Shown one piece after another: positions 17,563 through 27,000 of a stretch of 64,000 nt of DNA. The DNA comes from DATGZX01 sp035296965 (lineage in GTDB: Bacteria; Planctomycetota; Planctomycetia; Gemmatales; Gemmataceae). Position 1 is the stretch's first letter, and each line of letters starts with the position of its first letter. The notes beneath the pieces are model-generated. The model was not told the origin of the DNA. It saw only the letters and a program-made list of their open reading frames with translations, and made no database searches. The stretch is taken from assembly GCA_035296965.1 (NCBI GenBank), contig DATGZX010000339.1:11463-75462 (forward strand). Reading direction: 5' to 3'. Position numbers and translations under genes: made by a program.

Positions 17563-17591
17563 ATTGTAGAAACCGGACCGATGCAGAGCAA
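17563..17591 (-). promoter_or_regulatory. Putative promoter for the SAM-riboswitch operon
   Basis: Minus-strand TTGCTC (17591-17586) and TACAAT (17568-17563) are 17 bases apart. The -10 matches 5 of 6 and the -35 only 3 of 6. The predicted start lies about 20 bases before the aptamer, which fits. Confidence 0.45.
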
Positions 17592-17682
17592 TGCTTTTTG
17601 CGAAGAATTGCTTTCGGAAAAGCGAAAGCAGCGCGAATTGGGGTAATCTCGGGGATCCTTACGGCTTGGCTGAGAATCGAGG

Positions 17683-19029
17683 TTACCGGCCGAAGAAGTA
17701 GAAAAGCAGATTGATCATTCCCAGGGCCACGAACAGCACCGCCAGCAGCCCGACAAGAGCCAGGCGAGGTGTCCAAAATACCTTGGGTTGCAGCGGCGAC
17801 TTGACTCGTTTCGCCAACACAATGGAAGATCTTCCGGAGCCTGGCTTCGAAGGCACCGGGATGCCGACGGGAATGACCTCGGCGATGAATTCGGGAGCAG
17901 CCTCCTCCGTCTCGAGCGCGGCCACGGCTTCCTGGTATTCCTTGTCTCCCTGTCTGTCCAGGGGCAAGGCATTGCTGTCAGAAGCCCACGCCCGCAGGGC
18001 CTCCTGGACCTCCTCCGCGCTGCGGAAGCGTTGCTCCGGGTTCTTGGCCATCATCTTGCGCAGCAGGCCGATGAATCCCGGCGGCACTGATGGGTTCAGT
18101 TGTGGGATGGGCGTCGGCTCTCCCGAGCGGTGCCGCTGGATCTTCTCGATGGCGGTGCCGCCTGGGAAAGGGGGTTGGCCGCTCAGGGCGAAGTACATTG
18201 CGCAGCCCATCGAGTAAATATCGGTGCGCGGATCCACCTTGGCCGCGTTTTCCGCTTGCTCCGGGGCCAGATAATCCATTGTGCCGACCACGTAGCCCCG
18301 GCCGCCGATCACTTCGCGCTCTTCCTGCGTCTCGCCCTGAACGAGCGCCAACCCCAGGTCAAGGACCTTGGCATGATCGTGCGGCGTGATCATGATGTTG
18401 GACGGTTTCAGGTCGCGGTGAATCAGCCCCTGGTTGTGCGCATGGTCCAGCGCTGAAGCAACTTCCATGAACAGTCGCGCCGCCCGCGGCACGGCCAGCG
18501 GACCCTGTTCACTGACCAGGCGGTACAGGCTTAGCCCGGGAATGTACTCGAGCGCAATGTAATAGACACCCTGGCAGACACCCACATCGTAGGTCCAGGC
18601 AAGATGCGGATGCGCGACCCGCTGGCACATCTCCATCTCCCGGCGGAAACGGGTCAGCAAACGTTCTTCCTCGCGAGCACGCTTGGGAGGCAGCACCTTC
18701 AGGGCGACGAGCGTTTGACTGCGGCTGTCCTTGGCCAGGTAGACCGTTCCCATGCCCCCTCTGCCGATCGGGGCGAGGACATGGAAAGGACCAAGGACGA
18801 GACCGAGCGCCGTTCCCTTGAGCAGTTTGCGCGATTGAAAGCGCGAAAGCTTGCCGGATTTGACGAGGTAGTCGGCAACTTCCTCCGGATCGCCGCGCCG
18901 CTCGGGCGGGACCCCCTGGATCGCGTCTCGGAGCTGCTCGCGATCTAGCACGCCGCTACGGAGAACGGTCCGGAGGAACGTATCAACCGACGGCTGCGCA
19001 ATATCCTGGGTCGTCCGTGGGTTTTGCAT
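17683..19029 (-). CDS. Ser/Thr protein kinase with C-terminal membrane anchor
   Basis: 448 aa from ATG 19029 (MQNPRTTQDIAQPS); the open frame extends further upstream but has no better start. An N-terminal helical region (FLRTVLRSGVLDREQLRDAI through YLVKSGKLSRFQSRKLLKG) is typical of planctomycete kinases and is followed by the kinase domain: IGRGGMGTVYLAKD, lysine in LVALKVLPP, HRDLKPSNIM, LDLGLAL in place of DFG, YLAPEQAE. A Pro-containing linker leads to one C-terminal membrane helix (LALVGLLAVLFVALGMINLLFYFFG) with only two or three residues after it. This is therefore a tail-anchored, cytoplasmic kinase. Its targets are unknown; it is not obviously in an operon. Confidence 0.9.
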   Translation of the reverse strand: MQNPRTTQDIAQPSVDTFLRTVLRSGVLDREQLRDAIQGVPPERRGDPEEVADYLVKSGKLSRFQSRKLLKGTALGLVLGPFHVLAPIGRGGMGTVYLAKDSRSQTLVALKVLPPKRAREEERLLTRFRREMEMCQRVAHPHLAWTYDVGVCQGVYYIALEYIPGLSLYRLVSEQGPLAVPRAARLFMEVASALDHAHNQGLIHRDLKPSNIMITPHDHAKVLDLGLALVQGETQEEREVIGGRGYVVGTMDYLAPEQAENAAKVDPRTDIYSMGCAMYFALSGQPPFPGGTAIEKIQRHRSGEPTPIPQLNPSVPPGFIGLLRKMMAKNPEQRFRSAEEVQEALRAWASDSNALPLDRQGDKEYQEAVAALETEEAAPEFIAEVIPVGIPVPSKPGSGRSSIVLAKRVKSPLQPKVFWTPRLALVGLLAVLFVALGMINLLFYFFGR

Positions 19030-19370
19030 TCGATCATGTCTGTATGGCTTCCCCGTGGCAGCCCCCGTTCCGGCGGCGGAGCTGTAACAGATGACGGAAA
19101 AGGGCCATTGAAGGATTTCCCCTCGACCCCTGCGTCTGGAAAGCCAGAAAAGAAACACCTTACCCGCCTCATTCTCGCTGCTGGCGGCCCCGGTTACAAG
19201 AGGCAGTTCGATCCTTCTGCTTTCGTCTAGCTATGCGGACCCGGTAAATTGCGCTGAGGACACCGAAGCTTTCCGTAGGAGTACTTGTGCTTGCCGCAGC
19301 CAACAATCACGTACGACAGATGCCCATCAGCCTCTGCAGGACATTCGAGCTTGGCAAGAGGTCGAAGTAA
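19030..19370. other. Intergenic region, no feature recognised
   Basis: 341 bases between the kinase start and the 3' end of the NYN gene. It must contain the kinase promoter, but I see no clear consensus promoter, repeat or RNA gene. Confidence 0.5.
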
Positions 19371-20342
19371 TCAGAAAGGGATCTCGGGGCCCAGTTCGGG
19401 TGGTGACGGCGCTAACGATTCTGAGCGATCGGGGGATTCATCCGCGGTCGGCTGATTTTTGCTCAGCGGTTCCACAGCGTTTCCTTGGGAAGCAGGCTCC
19501 GGAGAGGCACCTTGTCCAGTTCTGCGCTTGCCCGAGGAGCGGCGCCGGCGCGACTTTTTCTTCACCGGCGGCGGGACGTCCAAATTTGATTCGGAACCGA
19601 AGCGCGTCACCACGTACGTCCGGCTCCGCTTGTCGGTGTCCAATTCCAGGAGGCCTTCCTTCTGAGCATCTTCCAGCAGTTCGCTGAAGGTTCGATAACC
19701 GTGATATGCCTCATTGAAGGATGGCTTCTTCCGTTTCATGGTGTCCTTGATCATCGAAGACCAAAGCACCTCCTTGTTCTCGCGGCGCAGGGCGAGGAGA
19801 GATTCCATGAGCAGAGCGAAGGCCTTGCGTTTGGTTTCAGGCAGGTGGGGATCGATATTGGGCGCGAGGGCCTGGCCTTGCCCCAGATCCTCGTAATAGA
19901 TGAACTCGTCGCAGTTGTCGCGCAGCAGTTCCGAGGTCGATTCCTGCATGCCCAGGCCGATGACGTGCTTGCCCAATTCTTTGAGCTTGGAGACCAGGGG
20001 TGAGAAATCACTGTCGCCCGAGACAATGGCGAACGTATTGATGTGCTCTTTCGAATAAGCAAGATCCATTGCATCCACGCACAGGTGGATGTCCGCGGAG
20101 TTCTTGCCAGTCTGCGTGCGCCGCGGGATTTCGATCAGTTCAATGGCGGCCTCGTGGAGCAGAGCCGTGTAGTTCGCGAACCTGCTCCAGTCCGCATACG
20201 CCTTCTTGGCGACGATCTTTCCTTTTTCCACCAAGCGTGCCAGCACGCGGGTGATATCAAAGCGATCACGTCGTCCTTGAAAGCCAAGTGCCAGATTCTC
20301 GAAATCAATAAAGATTGCCAACGAACGATCGCCGTCGTTCAC
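19371..20342 (-). CDS. NYN (PIN-like) nuclease-domain protein with OST-HTH-like C-terminal domain
   Basis: 323 aa. The N-terminal half is a NYN domain: SLAIFIDFENLALG (the first acidic residue pair), KKAYADWSRF, SADIHLCVDAMDLAYSKEHINTFAIVSGDSDFSPLVSKLKELGKHVIGLG. The Asp residues at DFEN, DIHLCVDAMD and SGDSDF fit the acidic metal-binding site of PIN-like RNases. The region around residues 180-250 (RKAFALLMESLLALRRENKEVLWSSMIKDTMKRKKPSFNEAYHGYRTFSELLEDA) fits an OST-HTH/LOTUS domain, an RNA-binding module. The tail is basic (KKKSRRRRSSGKRR), suggesting nucleic-acid contact. It is likely an RNA-processing or decay enzyme. Confidence 0.9.
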   Translation of the reverse strand: MNDGDRSLAIFIDFENLALGFQGRRDRFDITRVLARLVEKGKIVAKKAYADWSRFANYTALLHEAAIELIEIPRRTQTGKNSADIHLCVDAMDLAYSKEHINTFAIVSGDSDFSPLVSKLKELGKHVIGLGMQESTSELLRDNCDEFIYYEDLGQGQALAPNIDPHLPETKRKAFALLMESLLALRRENKEVLWSSMIKDTMKRKKPSFNEAYHGYRTFSELLEDAQKEGLLELDTDKRSRTYVVTRFGSESNLDVPPPVKKKSRRRRSSGKRRTGQGASPEPASQGNAVEPLSKNQPTADESPDRSESLAPSPPELGPEIPF

Positions 20343-20357
20343 GCGCTCTCCTGTCGT

Positions 20358-21389
20358 TTATTTATTGATGTTGTCGAGCAACGTTTTCGCTTCTGCAGCC
20401 GCCTTGGTGCTTGGGTAGTCCACGATGATCTTCTCATACCGGTCCTTGGCTTTCTCTAGCTTACCTGCGTCGGCCAAAGTCTTCGCAAGTTTCAACTTTG
20501 TTGATGCGGTCAGCTCGAGTTTTTCTACGTCTGTCGCCGGTTGATCCGCGGACTTTTCCGCGACGACCGAAGACGCCCCGGCAGACGATGCCCTGGGCAG
20601 TTTTGCCAGCATGTTGTTGCTTTTCAAAAAACTGCGGACTTCGCTGACGTCGATGAACAAACTCAGCAGCTGGGCGTCAGTGGCGTAACCCTGCGTGACG
20701 GCTACCAATTCACCTCGATCGTTGACGAGCGGTCCGCCGCTATCGCCCTGATTCGTGGGAGACTGTGTTTCGACGACATGCGCATCGAAGCTCAGGATCT
20801 TGTTCCCATCCTTGACGCGCCATTGCTTGTGGTAAGGAGGCGTGCGCACCGTGCCCGCAGTGTACACCCACAAGGCTCCGCTCCGCCCTGGGTTGCCTAT
20901 CGAATGCACGCGCTGCCCGGGGCTAACCCCATCCTTCGCGAGATAGAGGACGCGTGCCCCCTTCGGAACGGATTCCAGCTTGATCAATGCGAGATCGTGC
21001 TTTTGATCCCTGGCAATGACTTCGCCGTTGATCCCACGGCCGCTCTGAATCTTCTGCCTGTAGACGTCCGACTCAACCACCAGCTTGCCATTCTCGAAAG
21101 TGGGGAACAGCACTGCGACGCGGCTGTTCTCGCCGACCACGTGGTAATTCGTGATGACCAGACGGTGCGTCTGGTCAAGGAGAGAGCCAGTGCCGGAGGC
21201 AAACATCCGTGTGCCCTGGGGAGTCGACTCGCCGCGCTGCGCGAGGATCCACACGGTGCCCCGCAACGTGTTTTGATAAACCTTCTCGCCGCCCTCACTC
21301 TGTGCCTGAACCGTAGGCGCACCCACATTGGCACTTACCGCCAATGCCAGCACCCAGCAAAAGGCCTGAATGCGGAAGCGCTGCGCCAT
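20358..21389 (-). CDS. Secreted trypsin-like serine protease with C-terminal helical repeat
   Basis: 343 aa from ATG 21389, which has GAGGAG eight bases upstream; the longer frame start is unlikely. Residues 1-29 are a signal peptide (MAQRFRIQAFCWVLALAVSA, then ending near VQAQ). The chymotrypsin-like (S1/HtrA-type) triad is visible: His in ITNYHVVG, Asp in KHDLALIK, Ser in GDSGGPLV. No PDZ domain follows. The C-terminal part (KLELTASTKLKLAKTLADAGKLEKAKDRYEKIIVDYPSTKAAAEAKTLL) is a TPR-like helical unit that could bind substrate or partners. It lies 15 bases upstream of the NYN gene on the same strand, so the two may share a transcript. Confidence 0.9.
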   Translation of the reverse strand: MAQRFRIQAFCWVLALAVSANVGAPTVQAQSEGGEKVYQNTLRGTVWILAQRGESTPQGTRMFASGTGSLLDQTHRLVITNYHVVGENSRVAVLFPTFENGKLVVESDVYRQKIQSGRGINGEVIARDQKHDLALIKLESVPKGARVLYLAKDGVSPGQRVHSIGNPGRSGALWVYTAGTVRTPPYHKQWRVKDGNKILSFDAHVVETQSPTNQGDSGGPLVNDRGELVAVTQGYATDAQLLSLFIDVSEVRSFLKSNNMLAKLPRASSAGASSVVAEKSADQPATDVEKLELTASTKLKLAKTLADAGKLEKAKDRYEKIIVDYPSTKAAAEAKTLLDNINK

Positions 21390-21524
21390 GTGCGATCTCC
21401 TCTGTTCGTCGAAGTGATTCTCTCGAGGCGATGAAGCTGCCAAGCACGCCACACCTGCCGATCTCCTATCCATCGTAACTCTATCCGGATAGCGGTCAAG
21501 CATTGTCGCGGCATGCGCGGCGAA

Positions 21525-22253
21525 CTACTTCTTGTCCGGCTCGGCTGGTGGCTTTTTCTCTCCTTCCGATTTGCGAATAAGGGGCTCTTCGATTTTTACC
21601 TCGAAAGGCTCTCCCGCCAATTCCTTCCAAATTTTTCTCTGCTCCGGCGTGAGAACGGCGAGTCCTTTCTCTAGAGATTCCCGGCGCAAGACAGCAACCC
21701 GCTTGAGGGCGGCAGGGAAGCTCGATTGCGAGCCCTTCTTGAATGCGTCGTTGGCGTTCTTCGCGAGCTCCTCTGCGACGCTCCGAATGCTCTCTTTTTG
21801 CCGATCGGTGAGCTTTAGGGACTTGATTACGTCCGGGTCTGAAAATGCCGCCAGGCTTTCTTGCTGCAATTTGATCTGCTTGAGCCGCCTCATCTGCTCG
21901 GGTTTGAGCACGTCGCTGACGCCGCGCAGCGTGTCCTCGGAGGCCTGTTTCATCAGCTCCATAACCTTGTCACGCACTTCTTCGAGGCTTGGCTCCTTGG
22001 CAGAACCTTTATGTTCGCGGAGCTTGGCGAGTTCTCCCTGTTCCTTCTGCCGGACTTCGCGAGCCACTTCCTTGATTCGCTGGATCTGCTCTTCGCTGAG
22101 GTGCAGCTCCTTCTGCACGCTGGCATTTTGCAGGAGCCGGTCGATGCCATCAAAACCCCCGCCCGGCCGAAGCAAGGCGTGCTGACCGTCGGCAGAGGCC
22201 GCCAGGAAAGCAGCGTTGCCTATCCAAAAGACGGCCAAACTCACCCAGCGCAT
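21525..22253 (-). CDS. Secreted helical protein with LTxxQ-like repeats
   Basis: 242 aa. An N-terminal signal peptide (MRWVSLAVFWIGNAAFLAAS) is followed by an almost wholly helical protein. Four related motifs occur: LHLSEEQIQRIKEV, LKPEQMRRLKQI, LKLTDRQKESIRSV and LTPEQRKIWKEL. This pattern recalls the periplasmic CpxP/Spy (LTxxQ) family, and longer repeated versions are frequent in planctomycetes. The C-terminal residues are Lys/Glu/Pro-rich. A chaperone or metal-sensing role is known for family members; here it is inference. It lies upstream of the secreted protease gene on the same strand. Confidence 0.78.
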   Translation of the reverse strand: MRWVSLAVFWIGNAAFLAASADGQHALLRPGGGFDGIDRLLQNASVQKELHLSEEQIQRIKEVAREVRQKEQGELAKLREHKGSAKEPSLEEVRDKVMELMKQASEDTLRGVSDVLKPEQMRRLKQIKLQQESLAAFSDPDVIKSLKLTDRQKESIRSVAEELAKNANDAFKKGSQSSFPAALKRVAVLRRESLEKGLAVLTPEQRKIWKELAGEPFEVKIEEPLIRKSEGEKKPPAEPDKK

Positions 22254-22426
22254 GAACCTCTCTCCAACAAGCGACCCCTCGCGGCGATCTTACCCTGCGC
22301 TCCTGCGCCCCCGGATGTTTCCTGCCGTTCTAGTTCTCGGCTTTTCAGCAGCATACTCGCTGGAATAGACCTCGCTCAAGTGTAAACCATGAAAGACCCC
22401 GAATGTATCGGCTGATCATCGGTTCT

Positions 22427-22470
22427 ACTCTAAATAACAAAAGCCGGGGCACGGCGACCGTACCCCGGCT
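22427..22470 (-). terminator. Intrinsic terminator after the TIGR03009-type gene
   Basis: On the minus strand AGCCGGGG and CCCCGGCT make an 8-bp stem with a 13-base loop, followed by TTTTGTTATTT. It lies 24 bases past the stop codon of the upstream gene. Confidence 0.85.
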
Positions 22471-22493
22471 CTGATTCTTGAGAAAGGCTGACC

Positions 22494-23288
22494 TCATGGC
22501 TGCTTGGGACGATAGAGCCGCGGTTCGACATTGCCGTTCCCCGGGTTCGCCGCCCCGTCTGCATTGAGAGGCACCCGAACGTATTTCCATCCGGGCGGTA
22601 AGGTTGGTGAGGTAAATTCGTTGCGATTGAGCCTGGCGTTGATGTCGATGCTGGGGATGTCCCAATTCACGCGATTGCCGTTGGGCTCCATGAATATCAG
22701 GAGCCGCGGCAGCATGGTGCTGCGCGTGAAGGCAAGCTGTGCCTTTTGGAAATCAGCCTTGTCCGCGGGAGTGCGCGGTAGCACTTCCAGGTAGATGTAG
22801 AAATTATCGTCTTTCACCACTTTCAAGTCGTACCGACTCTTGGCTTCTTCGGCCTTCATCCCAAAGAGAAAGGAGAGGAAATTGTCGTCGGCAATCTGAC
22901 CCGGCTTGGGCGGCGGCAACTCGTGCACGCGCACTTGCTTGTTGGACTGAGAGAACTCATAGAGGAATGTGCCGGTACAGATATACTTCTCGATGACTGC
23001 AGGCCTGTCTCTTCGGTGCAGGTCGAGAAGCGCCAGGCCGGGCTTTTTGAATTTGGCCCGGCCCTCAAAAATCTCGCGTGTGCCGTATACCTTATCTTCT
23101 TTGATCCGGACAATTTCCGCGGAGAGGTCCGTGATCGACGTCATTTTCTGTTCCCACTGCACCAGCAAGGCGTCGAGCGGGTTTCTCGCGGGATCGAGGG
23201 TTACGGCCGGAGCTGGTGAAGCCTGCTGGGCTTGCAGGGTGCTGGTGGCCAACAGCACGCCGCTCAAAGCCAACCATACATAACGCAT
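22494..23288 (-). CDS. Secreted TIGR03009-family protein (planctomycete-specific)
   Basis: 264 aa from ATG 23288 (GGGAGA upstream). A signal peptide MRYVWLALSGVLLATSTLQA is followed by a globular domain with PLDALLVQWEQKMTSITDLSAEIVRIKEDKVYGTREIFEGRAKFKKPGLALLDLHRRD. I recognise this as the TIGR03009 family, known only from planctomycetes and related in shape to the LolA/LolB lipoprotein carriers. KYICTGTFLYEFSQSNKQVRVHELP and RLLIFMEPNGNRVNWDIPSIDINA follow. A lipid or lipoprotein carrier role is inferred from shape only. It has its own terminator and is probably a single-gene unit. Confidence 0.85.
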   Translation of the reverse strand: MRYVWLALSGVLLATSTLQAQQASPAPAVTLDPARNPLDALLVQWEQKMTSITDLSAEIVRIKEDKVYGTREIFEGRAKFKKPGLALLDLHRRDRPAVIEKYICTGTFLYEFSQSNKQVRVHELPPPKPGQIADDNFLSFLFGMKAEEAKSRYDLKVVKDDNFYIYLEVLPRTPADKADFQKAQLAFTRSTMLPRLLIFMEPNGNRVNWDIPSIDINARLNRNEFTSPTLPPGWKYVRVPLNADGAANPGNGNVEPRLYRPKQP

Positions 23289-24002
23289 GAACCGTCTCCC
23301 AAAATATCTGATCCACGGGGGTACAGGCTGATCTGCCTGTATGGGTCGCCTTCCTTCCCTGGTTATAACACGCTGGCCAAAACCGGTGAAGACCGCTTGG
23401 GGCAGCACAATCCTCTCATTCTTCATTATCCCACGCTGTATGCCGCATTTTCCCTATCTCTTCCCACTTTTGCGAAGCGCGAGGTGCGTGTTCCTTGCTC
23501 CGGCCAGCTCATCTGACAGACCTGAGTTGCTGAGTTCCCCCTCGTTCCCAAAGTCCCAAGATTGTTTGCTCGTTACGTAAGTTGTTATTGCCCAATCAGA
23601 TACGTGTAAACAATCGCTTGCAGAACCTGAGTTTGGGGTGCTGAAATGCCTTCTTTTGCAGTTCTCCTTTACGCGACAAGCACTTATGTCATCCTTGAAT
23701 CGTGTCGAGCATCAGGAAAGGGAGGAAATTCCTGCAAATATGCTCCCGCGGGCCAACCTTGAGTTTCTTCCAGCGCATGAAAAGTAGGTTTTAGCGCATT
23801 GGACAATTGCCCTGTTGCGAACTAACCTTACGCGGAGATTCGGTGCAGATGATAGTGCTTTTTGGACCGGGCTCTTGATTGAAGCTCGAACGGTTCCTTC
23901 CACCTCTTCCTTTTGAACGTCAACGAGCGGAAATCAAAGACCGGCCAGTTTCCTGGTCTCGGCAGGCGTCTTGGGCGGGCGAGCCAGAGACAGAGTTATC
24001 CC
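23289..24002. other. Divergent intergenic region, 714 bases
   Basis: It lies between the TIGR03009-type gene (minus) and the kinase-tubulin gene (plus), so both promoters must be here. Small open frames are present, but none has a ribosome site plus credible coding pattern. No repeat, riboswitch or RNA gene was recognised. Confidence 0.5.
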
Positions 24003-27000
24003 ATGAGTTTCGTGCGGGAGCCGAATGCGGAGCCACTTCCCGGCTACCGCCTGATCGAGCCCTTGGGCAGTGGCGGCTTTGGCGAAGTTTGGAAATGCGA
24101 AGCCCCGGGTGGACTGTTCAAGGCCATCAAATTCGTCTACGGAAATCTCAATTCGTTAGATGTGGAGGGGGCCCGCGCCGAACAGGAGCTGCAGGCCCTG
24201 CAACGCGTCAAGGAAGTCCGCCATCCCTTCGTGCTGTCCCTTGATCGCATCGAGGTGGCCGAGGGTGAACTCGCCATCGTCATGGAACTGGCGGATCAGA
24301 GCCTCCACGATGCGTTCGTGGAATGCCAGTCCGCCGGTCTGGTCGGCATCCCCCGCGAAGCGCTCCTGCGCTACATCCGGGACGCTGCCGAAGCCCTGGA
24401 CCACATGAACGAAAAGCACAACCTGCAGCACCTCGACATCAAACCCAGAAACCTGTTTCTCATTGGCGGGCGAGTGAAGGTGGCCGACTTCGGCCTGGTC
24501 AAACACCTCGAACGGTCAGGCAGCATTGGCCTCTTGGGCGGGGTCACCCCCCTGTACGCGCCGCCGGAGACGTTTGGCGGCAAGATCAGCCAACGCAGCG
24601 ACCAGTACAGCCTGGCGATCGTCTACCAGGAACTGCTCACGGGGCAGCGACCCTTCACTGGCAAAAACCCCCGACAGCTCGCCCAACAGCATTTGCAGGA
24701 AGATCCTGAGCTGCGTCCTCTTCCGGAAAGCGAACGTCCGGTCGTAGGGCGGGCGCTGGCCAAAGATCCCTCGGGACGTTTCCCCAGTTGCCTGGCCTTC
24801 GTGCGGGCTCTGTTTAATGCACACGGGCATGCGCGGTCGAGCCCGGGCGCGGTTGAGGCCGCGGCGCCCGCCGAGAACCGCTCCAAAATCGTCGGCGAGA
24901 CCCTGGAGGACATCCAGCTTGAGATGGACATGGAAGAGCTCAGGGACGACTCTGCCAACCCACCCGACCAACCCGAAGACGGCGCTCAGGTGGGGATTAC
25001 CATGGCGCAGCCGCAATCGGGCGCGCTGCGGCCGACGCTCATCATCGGTGTCGGGACCCTCGGCCGGCGCGCCCTGATCGAACTGCGCAGCCGCTTCCTC
25101 GACCGGCTCGGCGACTTGAACAAGATCCCCTTGCTGCGCTTCGTCTATCTGGAAACCGACCCTGACGCGGCGCGTGGGGCGCTCCGCGGGACACCGGAGG
25201 TCGCGCTCTCGCGGAGCGAGGTTTACCACCTCCCCTTGCAGCCCGTCGGGCATTACCGCCGCCGCATGCTCGATTACCTGAGCGAGTGGCTGCCCCGCGA
25301 GAAGCTTTACTCGATCTCGCGCGCCTTGCAAACCCAAGGCTGCCGGGCACTTGGCCGGTTGGCATTTGTCGACAACCACCTCCGCTTGCTGGCCCGGCTG
25401 CGCCGCGAAGTTCAGCAGGCCGTGCACCCCAACACGATTTACCAATCGGTCACCGAGACGGGTTTGGCTCTACGCGACAGTGTGCCGCGTGTCTACGTGA
25501 TCGCCGCCGCGGGGGGAGGCAGCAGCGGCTTCCTGGTGGACCTGGGCTATGCCTTGCGCCGGCTCTTGCAGCAGCTTCACTACCAAGATGCCGAAGCTTC
25601 GCTGTTCTTGTTCTGCGGGGCTCCGCTGGACCCGGCTTCGCCGCCGGCCGAGCTTGCCAACGTCTACGCCACTCTGACCGAACTGAACCACTTCGCCGAG
25701 CCGACGGTCCCCTTTGCCGCCCAGTATGGTGCGGACGGACCGCGCACCGTGGACCAGGGCCAGGCGTTTACTTCGACGTATCTATTTCAGCTGGCGCACC
25801 GTAGTCCGACAGCGCTCCGCGACGCCCTCGCTCACCTGGGCAGTTACCTGTTCCACGAATTGACGACCCCGCTGGGCCTGCACCTCGATCGCGATCGTCA
25901 CCTCCCGCTGCCGGTGGGAGGCTTGAGCTTCCGCAGCTTCGGCACGTACGCGGTGTGGTTTCCGCGCGGTCTGCTGTTACGGCTGGCAGCCCGGCAGAGT
26001 TGCCAGCAACTCATCGAGGAATGGCAGGCCACCGGCGAACCGACGGCGCTGGCGGAGGTTGAGGCAGCATGCGCGCGCGCATTGGCGGACTCGGAATTGC
26101 GCCCGGAAGTTCTCGGTGCGCGTATGGAGGAAGAGGCGCGCGCGCAGTTAGGCGGCCCACCGGCCGAAGCGCTCACCCACCTGCTGGCTGTTCTCGAAGA
26201 GCAATCGCAACAACCTGTGGCCCAGGAAGACCTGGGAAACTGGTCGCGGCAGGCCCTGGGCCGTGTTCTTGAGTGGGGCGCGACAGCCCCCGCCGACGAT
26301 TTCAGCAGCCAACCGTTGTCCGCCGTAGGGTCGGAGTGGCGCAAGAGCCGATTGAGCAGGGCCCTCACCGCAGCCGCGGAAGCCCTCGCCCAGAAATGGG
26401 ATGCGCACCTCGCCAAAGCAGCGTTCGGCCTGATGGAGCACCAGGGCCGGCGCGTGGCGGCAGCGGAGGCGGCCCTTTTCCGCCTTGGGCGCTTTTGTGA
26501 AGAATCGGTGGCCGCACAGCGTGTGCGCGCCCAGCAACAGGCCCTGCGCACACTTAAGGCCTGGCAGAATGTCGAGGCCGCCCTGGAGGGTTGCCTGGCC
26601 GAGTCCCACAGCGGCGCCCGGTCGTTGCCCGCGTTCCTCCTCTTCGGCAATCGCGCACGCCGTTTGCTCCGCGTCTTCATGGATCACCTGTCCGCGTTCG
26701 CGCGCCAGTGTCTCGCTGAGGAGATCATCAATTCCGGCCAATTGTTCTTTTCAATCTTGCACGGACGGATCAATGACCGTCTTCGCGAGGTCACCTTCTG
26801 CCGGCAGCGGCTCAAGCACTTGCAGGAAAACCTGGAAGGCGTGCTCAGGGAGGATGAGGACCCGGCTCTCAGGCACCCGCGGATGGAGCTGACGCCTTCG
26901 CATTCGCCGCTGCCGTCGCCCGAGACTTTTTGGGAGTCGATCCGACAGTCGGCGACGAATCGGGTGGTGCTGCCTGAGGGAGAAACCGACCTGGAGCAGG

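Noticed and set aside
20541..21434. 297-aa frame antisense to the serine protease
   Set aside because: The protease triad and signal peptide on the minus strand show the real gene.
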